Source: Pogostemon cablin (Eukaryota > Streptophyta > Magnoliopsida > Lamiales > Lamiaceae). From it: a stretch of 64,000 nucleotides of DNA. The DNA lies in the NCBI GenBank assembly GCA_023678885.1, contig CM042983.1, forward strand, positions 22,364,279 to 22,428,278. The letters run 5' to 3'. Made by a program: the position numbers and the translations under genes. Below, piece by piece: positions 33,433-44,815 of this stretch. Under the pieces are notes generated by a model. The model was given only the letters and a program-made list of their open reading frames with translations. It was not told the DNA's origin and searched no databases. Each line of letters starts with the position of its first letter. Within the stretch, counting starts at the first letter, position 1.

Positions 33433-35050
33433 CTATTGATCCTCTATCGAAGACTTTCCTTCACTATTTGGAGCTTTCTCACCCGGATTGATGCCCGGTG
33501 GAACACTAAGTGCATTCTCTTGATTCCCATATGACAAATTTTTATACCTACGGAGTTGGTTAAAATTTTCATGAAAGTTACCTTGCTCCCATCCTCCTTG
33601 CCTTTGTGGATATCCTTCTCCATGATTTCCAAAATTACCACCATAATTTCCTTGGAAATTCCTTCTTTGCATGAAAGCAACTTCCTCAAGCTTCATATCC
33701 GGTGGACACCATGCATCTTGAATTCCAAAATTAGAGGACATACCTTGTTGAGGCATGGATGTAGGCATTTGACCACTTTGAGAGGATTGACCCATATTAG
33801 GCATCGTCATGCCTTGTTGAAGATTAGGAAACACTTGTTGATTCATCAAAGGCAATGACATACCTTATTGAGGACTTGCAAACACTTGTTGATTCACCAT
33901 AGGTGTCGAATTTGGAGACACTTGCATGTTAGCATTCATCCTCTTTAATATCTCCGTGATCGCCTTGTTGGTCATATCTTCCTTAGGCATTTCCACCTTT
34001 TTCACTTGTTGCAAGCACACTTCTTCCATCTTAGCAATTCTCTCCCTATCATACATCCACAGTGCACGATCCATAGGCCATTGACCCGTATTCAAAGCTA
34101 CTTCCTCACATATGGCAATTGCTCTTTCCGGAGTTTGTCTCAAAATTTAACCTCCCGTCGAAGCGTCAATAAGCATCATCTCACTTCCATGTAAACCAGC
34201 ATAGAAAAATCTATATTTGTTGTTCTTCGGAGAATCCGTGTTTTGGACACTTCCTTAGCATCTCTTTGAATTGGTCTCATGCTTCACTAAATGTCTCAAG
34301 TGGCATTCGCTTGAATTGAAAGATTTGCCCTTTGAGATGCAACATCTTTGAAGGGGAAAAATACTTGCTCATAAATCTTTGTGTCAATTCTCTCCGTGTG
34401 GTATAAGATCTTGGTGGTAGAGTATGATAACAAGCCTTAGCTCTATCTCATAATGAAAACGAGAAAAGCTTCATTTTAACAAAATCCTCACTCACCCCAT
34501 TTATCTTTATCGTGTTGGCTAACTCCGTAAATTGGGCTAAGTGAGCATTCAGATCCTCCATAGCACCACCATCAAATTGATTTGCTTGCACCATGTTGAT
34601 CAATCCCGTCTTGATCTCAAAATTATTAACATTTAACGGCGGCCCCATCGCATAATTCCCAAACTGAGGTTGGAAATGATCTCGAATGTTCATTCCACCT
34701 CCATTATGTCCATTTCCACGGGGTTGGTTTTGCACCACCGGATGATTATTTTTTGCTTCTTGTTGTGCCATCAAGTTTTGAATAATAGCTTGCATTTGTT
34801 GGTTTTACAAGTACATTTATTGAGCATAAAATTGTAGCACAAATTCCGGATTATTATAACCCCCTCTAGCATTATCAACTCCATGAAAATTCCTCATATT
34901 GCCTTCTTCATCAACCATGTTTGCATTATCCCTTACTTCTTCCATACTTTCCTCCGTAGGCTCTAACACTCCTCGTCTTTGTCTTCTTAAGGTAGCTTCT
35001 AATTCCAAGTTCAAAGGTTCAATAGATTGAGACCTTGAACGCATTTGCAT
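33433..35050 (-). pseudogene. Tat/Athila-type gag of element C (several stops)
   Basis: Reading leftward from about 35050: MQMRSRSQSIEPLNLELEAT, then after a stop the core gag (34448-34795: FEIKTGLINMVQANQFDGG, ELANTIKINGVSEDFVKMK), further decayed parts (KMLHLKGQIFQFKRMPLETF, FKEMLRKCPKHG at about 34240-34360), and a glutamine/glycine/asparagine-rich tail (33433-33861: NFQGNYGGNFGNHGEGYPQ). At least four stops separate the pieces. The domain order is normal for the family. Confidence 0.85.
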
Positions 35051-35178
35051 GTACCTACAAGAGGTTCCAAATTAGTTTTCCAAGTAACCAAGACAAGTAA
35101 ACAAGTAAACAAATAAAAGAAATATCCTTATCAAAACTAATCAACTTCAAACTCGTTACAATCAAAAGTTTAACATTT

Positions 35179-35196
35179 CCCCATCAAGCGGCGCCA
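35179..35196 (-). other. Primer binding site of element C (tRNA-Asp type)
   Basis: On the minus strand TGGCGCCGCTTGATGGGG directly abuts the LTR end. Its first eight bases match the tRNA-Asp complement used by Athila/Tat elements. Confidence 0.8.
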
Positions 35197-36834
35197 TGTT
35201 CTTGGTCGCATTTCTAGTAAAAATGTGTAAGAGTAAGAGACTCTATCGTCGAGTAAACGCGTGACCAAGTACAAAATTTATAATAATGTAGTCCCAAGGG
35301 AAAGTAAACTTAGGCTTGTATCCGGATTTTCATTTAATTTGTGCTTTGTAAGGATGATAGATTGATGGTTTGATTGTTTAAGCTATGAATTATTCTAATT
35401 AACTAAGAGCTTGAACTAACAAAGTAAATGATTCAATTAACACACAAATGATAAATGGAATGGAGATAGAATTCACTTGAGAAGAGAGCAAGGCTAATCA
35501 TACTCACGGTTAAGACTTGAGCTAGATATGCAAAATCCTTGATGGTAATTTTCATTAACTTGTGGATTAAAAGCAATCACAATTTTACCCCTAATTCCTA
35601 TGGCTAAGGCAATTAGGTTCTCGACTCTTTTACAAGCCTAAATCTCCTAGGATTGACCTTAATCTCAATTCCCTTAAGGTACTATGATCATAAGTTGGTT
35701 CTTTTCACTCAATCTCTTAAGTGTCCCTCTATGAATGTTCCAAGCCTAAGGAGGGTATGGCTTACCTCCCCTTATACTAACATACATGCACAATTCAATA
35801 TATGATTCAATTAAACATCCACTCACAACATTGGAATGATCATCCTAATACTATGAATAGAGAATTTAATCACACAAACATTGAAATGAAACATGATTGA
35901 TATATCTTAGAAAGAAATCCACAAATTAATTCAAATCATTACTCAAGTTCTACATATCTAACTCTTCACCTCAACCATTCATATGATTAGCCCTACTATA
36001 GGACTAGCCACTAAACATGGTGTTTAAATCATTACAAAACATACTTTGCTCCATTTGAGCCAAATTGAGAAGAAAATCAACAAATGAAAAATGGAATTGC
36101 TTCCCTTGCATGGAGAATCCTTCTTCTTCTTCAATTTATCAACTTCTTCACTCCTTTAAGCTTTCCTCTTCTCAAAATGATGTGGAAATGGATTGGATGA
36201 AGTTTTGTGGATTGATTTTGGAGATCAAATGGTATTTTGATGGATCTAGATGGTAGAAATGGATTATGGATCTAGTGTGTGAGGAAATGTGGTGTTTAGT
36301 GTGTGTAACTGCTATGAATCTGATCTCTTTTTGTATTCTCGCACCAATTGGGTATTTAAACCTCTTGGGAACCTTCTAGAAGCTTCTGGAATTTTCTGAC
36401 TTATTACTAAATTTGTACACGACTCGACTCGAGCTGCAGAGCTCAACTCGAGTCCCTGCACATTTCTCGACATGTTACTATGTGTTGACAGAGCTCGACT
36501 CATGTTCCGCGCACGCCCTCAATTATGGGCTTATAGCATTTCCTGACGCCCGCACACGGCCTCCTGTTATAGGCCCGTGTGCAGCGCACGACCCGAGCTC
36601 GACTCGAGCGTGGTTGAGTCCTGTCCAGCTTCTTCGTTTCAGCTCCCGACTCCATTTTGCTCCATTTCTTGACCTGTTTTACATATATTTAAGCTCATTT
36701 ACACACTTCTATCAATATATACCATATTCCTTAAAATAATAATAACTCCACCAAAAATAACACAAATACGGATAAAAACATAAGAAAATACACAAATAGC
36801 GACACTAAAATCTAGGTAAAAATGACAACGATCA
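35197..36834 (-). repeat. 5' LTR of element C (1,638 bp)
   Basis: Direct copy of 23081-24749 with scattered substitutions and one 31-bp deletion between TCGAC repeats in the palindrome cluster (about 36590-36615). Confidence 0.92.
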
Positions 36835-37835
36835 TTCCTCTTTTGATATTTGTTTAAATAACCTTGCTATTATGTTGAAGAGATGCCAAGAAACTAATCT
36901 TGTCTTGAATTGAGAGAAGTGTCACTTCATGGTAAGAGATGAGATTGTTCTTGGCCACCATATTTCGGCAAAGGGATTGCAGGTGGATAGAGCAAAGGTG
37001 GTGGCAATCGAGAAGCTTCCACCGCCTACTAATGAAAAGGGAGTGTGGTCCTTCCTTGGACACACCGGCTTTTATAGGAGATTCATAAAAGATTTCTCAA
37101 AATACTCCAAGCCCTTATCTCATTTACTTGAAAAGGATGTTCCTTTTGTTTTTTATGACGAGTGTCTAACAGCTTTTCAGGTTTTGAAAGAGGCACTTAA
37201 TACTGCACCTATCTTAATCACACTGGATTGGACTTAGCCATTTGTACTTATGTGTGATGCAAGTGACTTAGCACTTGGAGTGGTGCTTGGGCAGTTGAGG
37301 GAAAAGAAGTTCTGCGCTATTTACTATGCGAGTAAAACTTTTGATGCTGCACAAAAGAACTACACGGTGATGAAAAAAGAGTTTTTGGCTGTGGTGTACG
37401 CGTTCAATAAGTTTCAATAATATTTGGTTGGCATGAGAACGATAGTGTATACGAATCATTCTGTGATCTAATACTTGATGGAGAAGAAGGAAACGAAGCC
37501 AAGGATCATTAGATGGATTCTTCTTCTGCAAGAATTTGATATAGAGATCCGAGATAAGAAGGGTACCGAGAATATTTTGGCGGATCACCTATCAAGGTTG
37601 GAGACAAGGGAGCATTGTGATGATTCTTTCGATTACATTGAAGAGATGTTCCCTGATGAGAAGATAATGGCAGTGTTTGTTGAAGGAGCAGAAAGAGCAT
37701 GTGTGGTGGCTGCTCAAGGGATGGATCCATGGTATGCGGATTATATAAATTACATTGCCATAGGAGAAATTTCGAGAGATTTCAACCGATATCAACTTGC
37801 AAAATTTAAGAGGGATGTTGAGACATTTATATGGT
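36835..37835 (+). pseudogene. RT C-terminal half, RNase H and integrase start of element D
   Basis: The sequence resumes after the second TTCCT with the RT thumb (MLKRCQETNLVLN, CHFMVRDEIVLGHHISAKGL, VWSFLGHTGFYRRFIKDFSK). RNase H follows (FVLMCDASDLALGVVLGQ, IYYASKTFDAAQKNYTVMKK, ILADHLSRLE), then the beginning of an Athila integrase (DPWYADYINYIA, KFKRDVETFIWY). Stops occur at about 36915, 37236, 37418 and 37468. At about 37835 the match ends in mid-domain, before the zinc-binding HHCC region. Confidence 0.88.
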
Positions 37836-38040
37836 ATTTCGGTAAAAACACAGTATATTCTTTAGTATACCAAAATTGTCAGTATGATATCGGTATGAAT
37901 TTTCTAATACCTTTGATTTCAGTACGATATACGGTATGGCTAGAATTTTTCGGTACGGTACGGTATCCACTCCTAGGTGGAAGCAGTCCCACCAAATGAA
38001 TTGGTGGAACTCTAATCCCCATTATTCTTAATTAATTTCA
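37836..38040. other. GGTA/CGGTAC-rich patch at truncated end of element D
   Basis: Words such as ATTTCGGTA, GATATCGGTATG, ATATACGGTATGG and TTTCGGTACGGTACGGTAT recur, then CCACCAAATGAATTGGTGG forms a perfect 7-bp-stem hairpin (37988-38006 region). It resembles the reiterated ends of some plant DNA transposons, but I cannot assign a family. Confidence 0.4.
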
Positions 38041-38466
38041 CCTCCTTTTTTGATGTTGTTTTTATATTTTTTTATTTAATTTACTATACTTAAATAACTA
38101 TTATACCCTAAACTCTAACTTCTAGAAGTAAAATATACCCTAAATCACAAGGGTGAAATTACAATTGTACCCTAAACCTTAAATTCTTAGAGTAAAATAT
38201 ACCCTAAACCTTAAACTATAAAAGTAAAATATACCCTAAACCACAAGGGTTAAATTACAATTAGACCATAAACTCTATGGGTAAAATTAAAATTATACCC
38301 TAAACCCTATGGTGAAATATACCCTAAACCATAAGATGAAATTACAATTATACCCTAAACTCCAGGGATAAAATATACCTTAAACCATAACGGTAAAATT
38401 ATAATTATATCCTAAACCTTAAACCCTAAAAGTGAATATACCCTAAACCATAAGGTGAAATTACAA
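38041..38466 (+). repeat. Degenerate tandem array with CCCTAAA words
   Basis: Units of roughly 40-60 bp alternate TATACCCTAAACC and GGTGAAATTACAATT phrases. I count about a dozen CCCTAAA words. Its last phrase AAGGTGAAATTACAA (38452-38466) recurs as AAGGATGAAATTACAA (45375-45390) beyond LINE G. This is not a telomere: the CCCTAAA words are not contiguous. Confidence 0.75.
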
Positions 38467-38641
38467 AAACCCTAAACCCTAAAAACAAAAAACCCAACCC
38501 ACTTTCTCTCTCTAGATCTTGTGCTCTCTCCTCTCTCTACTCCTTGTTCATCTTCTTCCCCACAAGGATGATGGAGGTCAGTGACTACACTTTGGTAGTC
38601 TCCAACATCCTTGTTTCTCCTTCTCTTTCCCACCTTGTTTT

Positions 38642-39109
38642 ATGAAGACAAGGAATGGTAGATATTCTCCCCCATCCTCTTCCAATAAAAAAAGAAGTAA
38701 AAGATGTAGCAAGAAGAAACATAATTTAAAAATCAATGGTATGCCGTCTGCATCCCTCCTCTTGCCTATGGAGTGTTCCATCAACACCAACATGTCAGTA
38801 TTAGATCTTTCTCCGGTTGAGACTGTTGAAGAATATCTAAGTGATGATATGTTTGTAGCTCCCAAATGTGCTTCAATAGAGATGGTGAAAGAAATAGAAG
38901 ATTCTGATGTTCATTCGATGTTACCTTCTGAATCAGAAATTATTCGGCAAATTCTGCAGTCTCCAAAAGCGGAGACACCTCTCCTATTGTCGCCGGAAAG
39001 CACTCTGTTGCTTTTGCAACCTCCGGCAAACATCCCTGTGATTCAGCAGACACGAACAACCGTCCTCCAATCTTCAACTCTCTTGGACGCTGAGGCAACG
39101 AGAGACCTC
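38642..39109 (+). pseudogene. LINE G ORF1, N-terminal part
   Basis: The ATG at 38642 opens a basic, serine-rich N-terminus (SNKKRSKRCSKKKHN) followed by an acidic segment. No known domain is seen, but the N-termini of plant L1 ORF1 proteins are poorly conserved. The frame is cut at about 39109 by LINE sequence that belongs to the 3' end of ORF2. Confidence 0.65.
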
Positions 39110-39868
39110 TCCTGGTAACAACTCTACATACTTATGGAGAGTTCTCATTGCTATTAGGAATGCCATTGACAGTGAATCAGAAGGGGACGATGGAGTGATT
39201 GGAGCTATGGAGAAGTGTTGTGAGAATGGGGTATTCAAAGCCAGCCGCATGTATGATCATCTGAGAAGTAGATATATAGCGGACTCGAGTTTTGTCTACC
39301 AACAGGTCTGGCACAAGTGGATAGTGAGGAAATACAGTTTTAGACTTTGGTTGGTGCATAGAGACAGAGTTCCTACAAAGGATAGGGTGTGGTGCACGGA
39401 AGAAGACAAACGATATGCTTTTTGCTTTGCTCAGGAGACCACATCACACCTCTTCTTCCATTGCCCTTACACCACACATATATGGGATCAGGTCAAAGAA
39501 TGGATTGGATGGCGAAGACGAAGGCTAGCATCAGTCACAGATGTCTTCAGGAAAATACACCAAGATACGAGAACCAACAAAAACGCAAGAAGACTCCTCT
39601 TTATCACCTTTGCTACCACGATCTACCACATATGGATAGAAAGGAATGCTCTTCAGCATGGCACAAGGATGATGTCTCCGAACTATATCGCAGATATAAT
39701 CAGCATTCAGATAGCATCTCTGTATATGAATTCATGATGTATTTTATTATTCACCTCAAGCATCTTGCTTGAGTAGGTTGGATAGGAAGATTTGTCTTTG
39801 TATTCGCATCGTACGTAAGTACTCGATGTAACCGTTTCCAGTGAAATAACATTTACCAATTTCACTAA
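39110..39868 (+). mobile_element. 5'-truncated LINE copy inserted in ORF1 of LINE G
   Basis: This segment aligns with 44617-45376, the last about 760 bases of LINE G: a zinc-binding RT tail domain (zf-RVT; FRLWLVHRDRVPTKDRV, FCFAQETTSHLFFHC) open to 39737, then the same 3' tail (TTCGCATCGTACGTAAGTAC, ending TTTCACTAA). Both copies stop at exactly the same terminus. ACCTC at 39105-39109 and 39869-39873 is a possible short target duplication or microhomology. Its frame is better preserved than the matching part of G, which has an extra stop at 44811. Confidence 0.85.
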
Positions 39869-41286
39869 ACCTCCAGAAAAGAAGCAAATTCTGGCAGCTG
39901 GGTCGACTGGAAATAATTCAACATTGACTTCTATCAACCTCGATAACTCTGCCTCCTCTTCCATGAATTTGAATTTGTTAAAGGCATTGGATGATGTGAA
40001 AGCTGGTGAGAGGGTTCGGCAGGAAGCTACCAATATTGGGATAGGTGTCCTTGATGTTCAACATGGAGGTGACATGTGTCCCACCCCTTCCTATAAGTCA
40101 AATAATACAACTCTATCAACCCCCTTACCAACTGCACCTACAGAAAGTTTGGTTTACACTTTCTCTTTTAAAGATAAATTATTGGGAAAGCAATCTTCCA
40201 CTCCCCTCTCCTATCTTAACCCTGTCCTCAAGCCTCGAAAACCACGCCCATCATCAGTCATCCTCTCACCTCTACTCCGGCACCCACATCCTTCCCAGCC
40301 ATGGAAACTGGTGGCTCTTTGCTAAAGGCCATCGGAAACTTGGTGGCCCTTACGCCTTTCAATCCTAACCCTCGTATCCGGCCCCCCTCTTCTCTTTCCA
40401 TCCCTATTCTGCCTCCCCCCTTCACCCTCCCCCAATCCTCCCCTTCTTCTCCATCACTCCATCCTGGCTCTTTCCCCCAACCTCGCAACCCCCTCTCCCT
40501 CATCAGCCCCCTTCCAACTCGATCCCCTCTCCCTCCAATCACCCCCTTCCTCTCCTCCTCTCCCCTTCTCCTCTCCCCCTGGTTCTACTAATCAAAATCC
40601 CCAATCGTCATCCCCAACCCAATCACTTCCTCAAATATATCCCTCCGATCGAGCCTGGGGTAGTGAAAATCCCTGATCATTTGATGGAAGATGAGAATGA
40701 CGAACAGAATCACACTCTCATATGCTGCTTTGCTGGTCGTTATCCGAGCTTTCAGGCCATCAAAGAGATCATCAACAAGTGCGGTGTAGAAGTGCGGGTG
40801 TTCAGTCACGATAGTGGTTGGATATTATTCAAACTCACCTCTGAAGAAGATGTCCAGAAAGTTCTTCAAAATGGTCCCTATGATGGTAACTTTATCTATT
40901 TAATGCTCAGAAGAATGCCAATTGACTTCTAGTTTGATGAGGTGGGATTGGCAATAGTCCTGGTTTGGATTCGTCTCCCCTCCCTCCCGCTGATATACTG
41001 GGCATCGGATCGTCTTAGCCTTGTCGCGTCTGTAATTGGAGAACCCATCATGATGGACTACATTACTACTCATCAAGAGAGAGTATCATATGCATGCATC
41101 CTCATGCATGTTGATGCCTCAAAACCTCTCCCGGATGAGATTTGGGTAAAGAATAGATTCGGTGGATTCAAGCAGAAAGTTGAATACGAATTCAATCCAA
41201 AATTTTGTAGAAGTTGTAATTCTCTTGGGCATCTTGCGGTAGAGTGCCACAGGAATGCCGATCATCTACAGACAGATCAGAATTGA
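39869..41286 (+). pseudogene. LINE G ORF1, central and C-terminal parts (DUF4283, zinc knuckle)
   Basis: The frame continues after the insertion (KPPEKKQILAAGSTG), passes a proline/serine-rich low-complexity stretch (about 40340-40640, very C-rich at DNA level), then a DUF4283 domain (40663-40932: CCFAGRYPSFQAIKEI, VLQNGPYDGNFIYLMLRRM). One in-frame stop at 40930 separates it from GLAIVLVWIRLPSLPLIYW and the CCHC knuckle CRSCNSLGHLAVEC (to 41286). ORF1 of plant L1 elements binds RNA and forms the RNP. At least one frame change lies in the C-rich stretch. Confidence 0.82.
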
Positions 41287-41639
41287 GATGTAGATAGGCC
41301 CTTTCAGTTTGGAAAAAGGCACAGAAAAAAAAATAGAGGCAGAAGGCCCAATAATCCCAATCTTAAGCCCAACCCACATCCAATCTCTAAAGTGCAGCCC
41401 ATCGCTTCAATCCCTAATAAGCAACCCATCCTTCCAAACCCTCCAATCTCTCATCCATTACCCAGTAACCCCATCAATACCTCCAAGCCCAATTCCCACA
41501 ACACTGATTCCCAACCCAATCGTTTCTTTTCCCTTTCAAAAAATTCTAACTTAATCTACCAGCCCATCTCTCGCCCTTCTCCCAAGCCCACCTAGCTGAA
41601 CACTTTCCCTATCACTGAGCCTATCACTTCCCCAAAAAG

Positions 41640-42769
41640 CCTCTCCCGACATCTCATTACACACATGGAATAGATTCCTGAGACTCCTCAAGCTTCTCAC
41701 GGTCCCTCAGTGCTCGACTACAAACTGAAAAGTATCATGAATCTATCCTCCAGTGGAGAGTTCTCAAACTCTACAGGAAGGAATTTCAAATTCAAAAGAT
41801 CTAAATCCTTGGGAAGATATGATGCGGATAGAATAAATTATGAAGATGGCAACTTTGTGGACTATGGAGACTGGATCAGAAGACGATTGCGGAGGAAGGT
41901 ATTCCATCCTCCGAATACTCGTCATGACTCTTCTCATTTGAAACGTGCGTGGGTTGGGGTGCACACCAACTCACAAGGCACTCTTAAAGTTTGTGCAAGA
42001 ACATGATGTTTCGATTCTGGGACTTCTGGAGACGAAGTTGACTGATGCTAAAGTAGGAGCTTTAATGGCCAAGATTCTCCCCTCGTGGAATTTTAAACAA
42101 ATCTTCGATGTTTGTAGTGGAGGCAGAATAATCATTCTTTGGAACCCGTTGAGAGTTTCTCTGCATGACTTTATCATATTTGATCAGGCAATTACTGCCA
42201 ATGTCCATTGCCGTACTACAACTAAGGATTTTACTCTCTCGATCATCTATGCTCATAATCGTTATGTTGCTAGGAGACCATTGTGGCAACATCTAATCTC
42301 CCTTTTTCACTCAAACACCTTGCTATGGATCCTAGGAGGAGATTTCAATTGTGTTAGGTTTGAGGGTGAAAGAAATTCCTTCTCTCAGAATTCGGGAACT
42401 TGGGAGATGCATGAAATTTGCTCTATTTTGGGAGTGGATGATACCTACTCATCGGGTTGTTTCTATACTTGGTCTAATGGCACCTCTTGCTCAAAACTTG
42501 ATAGAGTTATGACATGCAAGGTTTGGAGGAGTATGGGTTGGGATCTTCACACCACCTTTCTTCCTCAGGGCACCCATTTAGATCATTGCCCTTCCATCAC
42601 CTCCTTCCAAAATCCGAACCCTCACTATATTAGACCTTTCAGATTCTGTAATTTTTGGACTAACCATGATAATTTTATTGCTCTTGTTTCTTCGTATTGG
42701 CAGGTACAGGTATCAGGTACGAAACAATTCATTCTTTGCCAGAAGTTGAAATCTCTAAAAAACCACTGA
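41640..42769 (+). pseudogene. LINE G ORF2 start and APE-type endonuclease
   Basis: About 41700-41940 holds the ORF1-ORF2 transition. The endonuclease begins at about 41930; a stop replaces the tryptophan normally found before NVRGL. The open frame 41945-42769 then has catalytic-site motifs LETKL (Glu), GGDFNC (Asp/Asn), YTWSN, KLDRV and LDHCPS (His). It would nick target DNA for target-primed reverse transcription. The frame is lost after 42769. Confidence 0.87.
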
Positions 42770-43086
42770 AGGACTTACACAAACAGAACTATCATAACAT
42801 TTCTAAACTAGTGGCTAGAGAAAAGAATGCCTGCATCATCTTCAGACTCTTTTCATGTCGAGCTTGAATAACCATGAGTTACACCTTCAGATCAGTGAGG
42901 AGCTCAAAAGGCAGAGGCACTTGGAGGATTGTGAGGCTAACTTCTTATGCAGGTTCTCAAACACAAGCACATTAAGAACATGATCGAGCTACAAAGTACT
43001 TCTATTCTCTTATTCGAAGCAATGGAGAGAGAAATGGCATTCATTCTCTTCACGCTGAGAACGGACCCACCTCTTCGTACCAAGAA

Positions 43087-44810
43087 TTGATCGATACATT
43101 TCTATCCTACTATCAATCAATACTTGGTAACGAGGGTCCGACTTCTCATCCAATAGAGCATGAGGTGTTGGATAGAGGGCCGAAGCTTTCTTCTGTGGAT
43201 GCTAGTACGCTCGTAGAACCGATTGAGGATGCAGAGATTAAGGAAGCATTGTGGTCAATCAACAAAAACAAATCACCTGGGCCTGATGGCTACACCTCGG
43301 CTTTCTTTCAGGGGGCATGGAATGTGGTAGGTGGAGATGTAGTGGCAGCGGTGAAAGAATTCTTTCGGAAGGAAAAGTTGTTCAAGCAGTTGAATTTCAC
43401 ATTTGTTTCCTTGATTCCAAAAAAGAACCATGAGCCGAGAGTCCAAGATTTAGACTCATTTTGTGTTGTAACATAGTGTATAAAATAATCTCTAAAATCT
43501 TGGCCGCTCGACTCAGAGTTTGTCTTCCTTCTTTAATAAATCAATCCCAATTTGGATTTATTAAAGGAAGAAAAATGAGAGACTGTGTGATGCTAGCAGA
43601 AGAGATCTTTAGGGGATATGGACGGAGGGTAGGGAATATCTCCCCTAGGATGGCAGTCAAAGTGGACATTTCCAAAGCTTATGACTCTGTTAGCTGGAAA
43701 TATCTCTTTGAATTGCTTACGGGACTAAGTTTTTCTTCTACATTTCATACTTGGATTGAGCAGTGTGTTACTACTACTTCCTACTCCTTACTCATCAACG
43801 GCAAACCGGAGGATTTTTTCAAAGGCAATAGGAGACTTCGACAAGGTGATCCGATTTCTTCGCTCCTCTTTGTTATATGCATGGAGTATCTTAGTAGATT
43901 GATGAGTAGAGCAGTAGATCTTCACGAGTACAGGTTTCACTCTAGAATCTGTAAGCGTGTAGATGTCTCACATTTGATCTTGCGGATGATCTTCTGATTG
44001 TGGGCTATAGAGATGTAGCAACTGCAAAGTGTGTTGATAGGATTTTGAAAGGTTTCTCTGAAGTCTCTAGGCTATCTGCAAATCCTCAGAAATCCAATCT
44101 CATTACTTCATGAGTCTCAACTCGTGTACAGCGCAGGATTGCTCAGATTCTTCCTTTCAGTACAGGTACCATTCCTTTCAAATACTTAGGCATTCCTATC
44201 TGTAGCAAGAGAATTGGAGTGGAGAATTTTACACCCCTTCTGAATGACATTAACAATATGATACAAACTTGGTCTTCTAAGCTGTTGTCATTCACGGGTA
44301 GATTGGAACTTATCACTTCTGAGATTTATGGCATTCTATTTTTTTGGTGTGGCATCATTAAAATCCTAATTGTAGTGGTCAAAAAGGTGGAAACCATTAT
44401 TCGCAGGTTCTTGTGGGGAACGAAAGTGAGCCCAGTGAGCTGGAACGACATCCTTCAACCTAAGAATGCAGGAGGGCTAGGGTAGAAGGACATCATTAAT
44501 TGGAATAAGGCTCTTTTGGCAGGAGCACTGTGGGATGTACACAGGGAAGCCTCATCTCTCTGTGTAAAATGGATCCACTTTGTCTACCTCTCGGCTTCTC
44601 AGTGGACAGTGACCTCTCCCGGTAATAATTCTACATACTTATGGAGAGTTCTCATTGCCATTAGGAATGCTGTAGAGAATGAATCAGAAGGGGATGAAGG
44701 AGTGATTGGAGTTATGGAGAAGTGTTGTGAGAATGGGGTATTCAAAGCCAGACATATGTATGATCATCTGAGGAGTAGATACACAGCGGACTCGAGTTTT
44801 ATCTATAAAT
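43087..44810 (+). pseudogene. LINE G ORF2 reverse transcriptase (frameshifted)
   Basis: Motifs in order: KNKSPGPDGYTSAFFQ and FVSLIPKKN (43087-43476); after a frame change KIISKILAARLR, NQSQFGFIKGRKMRDCVMLA, AVKVDISKAYDSVSW, INGKPEDFF and RRLRQGDPISSLLF (43461-43997). A one-base loss at the catalytic FADD box (about 43982) shifts the frame and ends it. Later frames continue with the thumb region (44219-44485, LLSFTGRLELI, RRFLWG) and the connection to the zinc domain (44516-44810). About 42770-43086 between endonuclease and RT has only decayed sequence. Confidence 0.88.
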
Positions 44811-44815
44811 AGGTT

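Larger units (their letters stand above)
23081..36834 (-). mobile_element. Gypsy element C (Tat/Athila-like, RT-less), inserted in element D
   Basis: LTRs at 35197-36834 (5', reading leftward) and 23081-24749 (3') start TGATCGTTGTCATTTT and end AAGAACA or CAAGAACA. TTCCT flanks both outer ends (23076-23080, 36835-36839), a perfect 5-bp target duplication. Primer site, gag and protease are on the minus strand. No RT, RNase H or integrase is visible between protease (32639) and the 3' LTR, even outside nested copia B, so C appears non-autonomous or heavily deleted. Without B it would be about 8.1 kb. Confidence 0.9.
17582..37835 (+). mobile_element. Athila-like gypsy element D, split by element C and truncated at 3' end
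   Basis: D consists of a 5' LTR (17582-19139), tRNA-Asp-like primer site, gag, a long gag-protease linker, protease, RT up to 23080, then after the 13.75-kb insertion C the rest of RT, RNase H and the first part of integrase up to about 37835. Order and sequence match the Athila/Tat branch of Ty3/gypsy. Several in-frame stops and at least two frameshifts are present. The rest of integrase and the 3' LTR are missing from the window, replaced abruptly by unrelated sequence. Because both halves join in the same reading of RT across one TTCCT copy, they were one element before C arrived. Confidence 0.88.

Noticed and set aside
38041..38466. Interstitial telomere
   Set aside because: CCCTAAA words are single and spaced within longer units, not contiguous.
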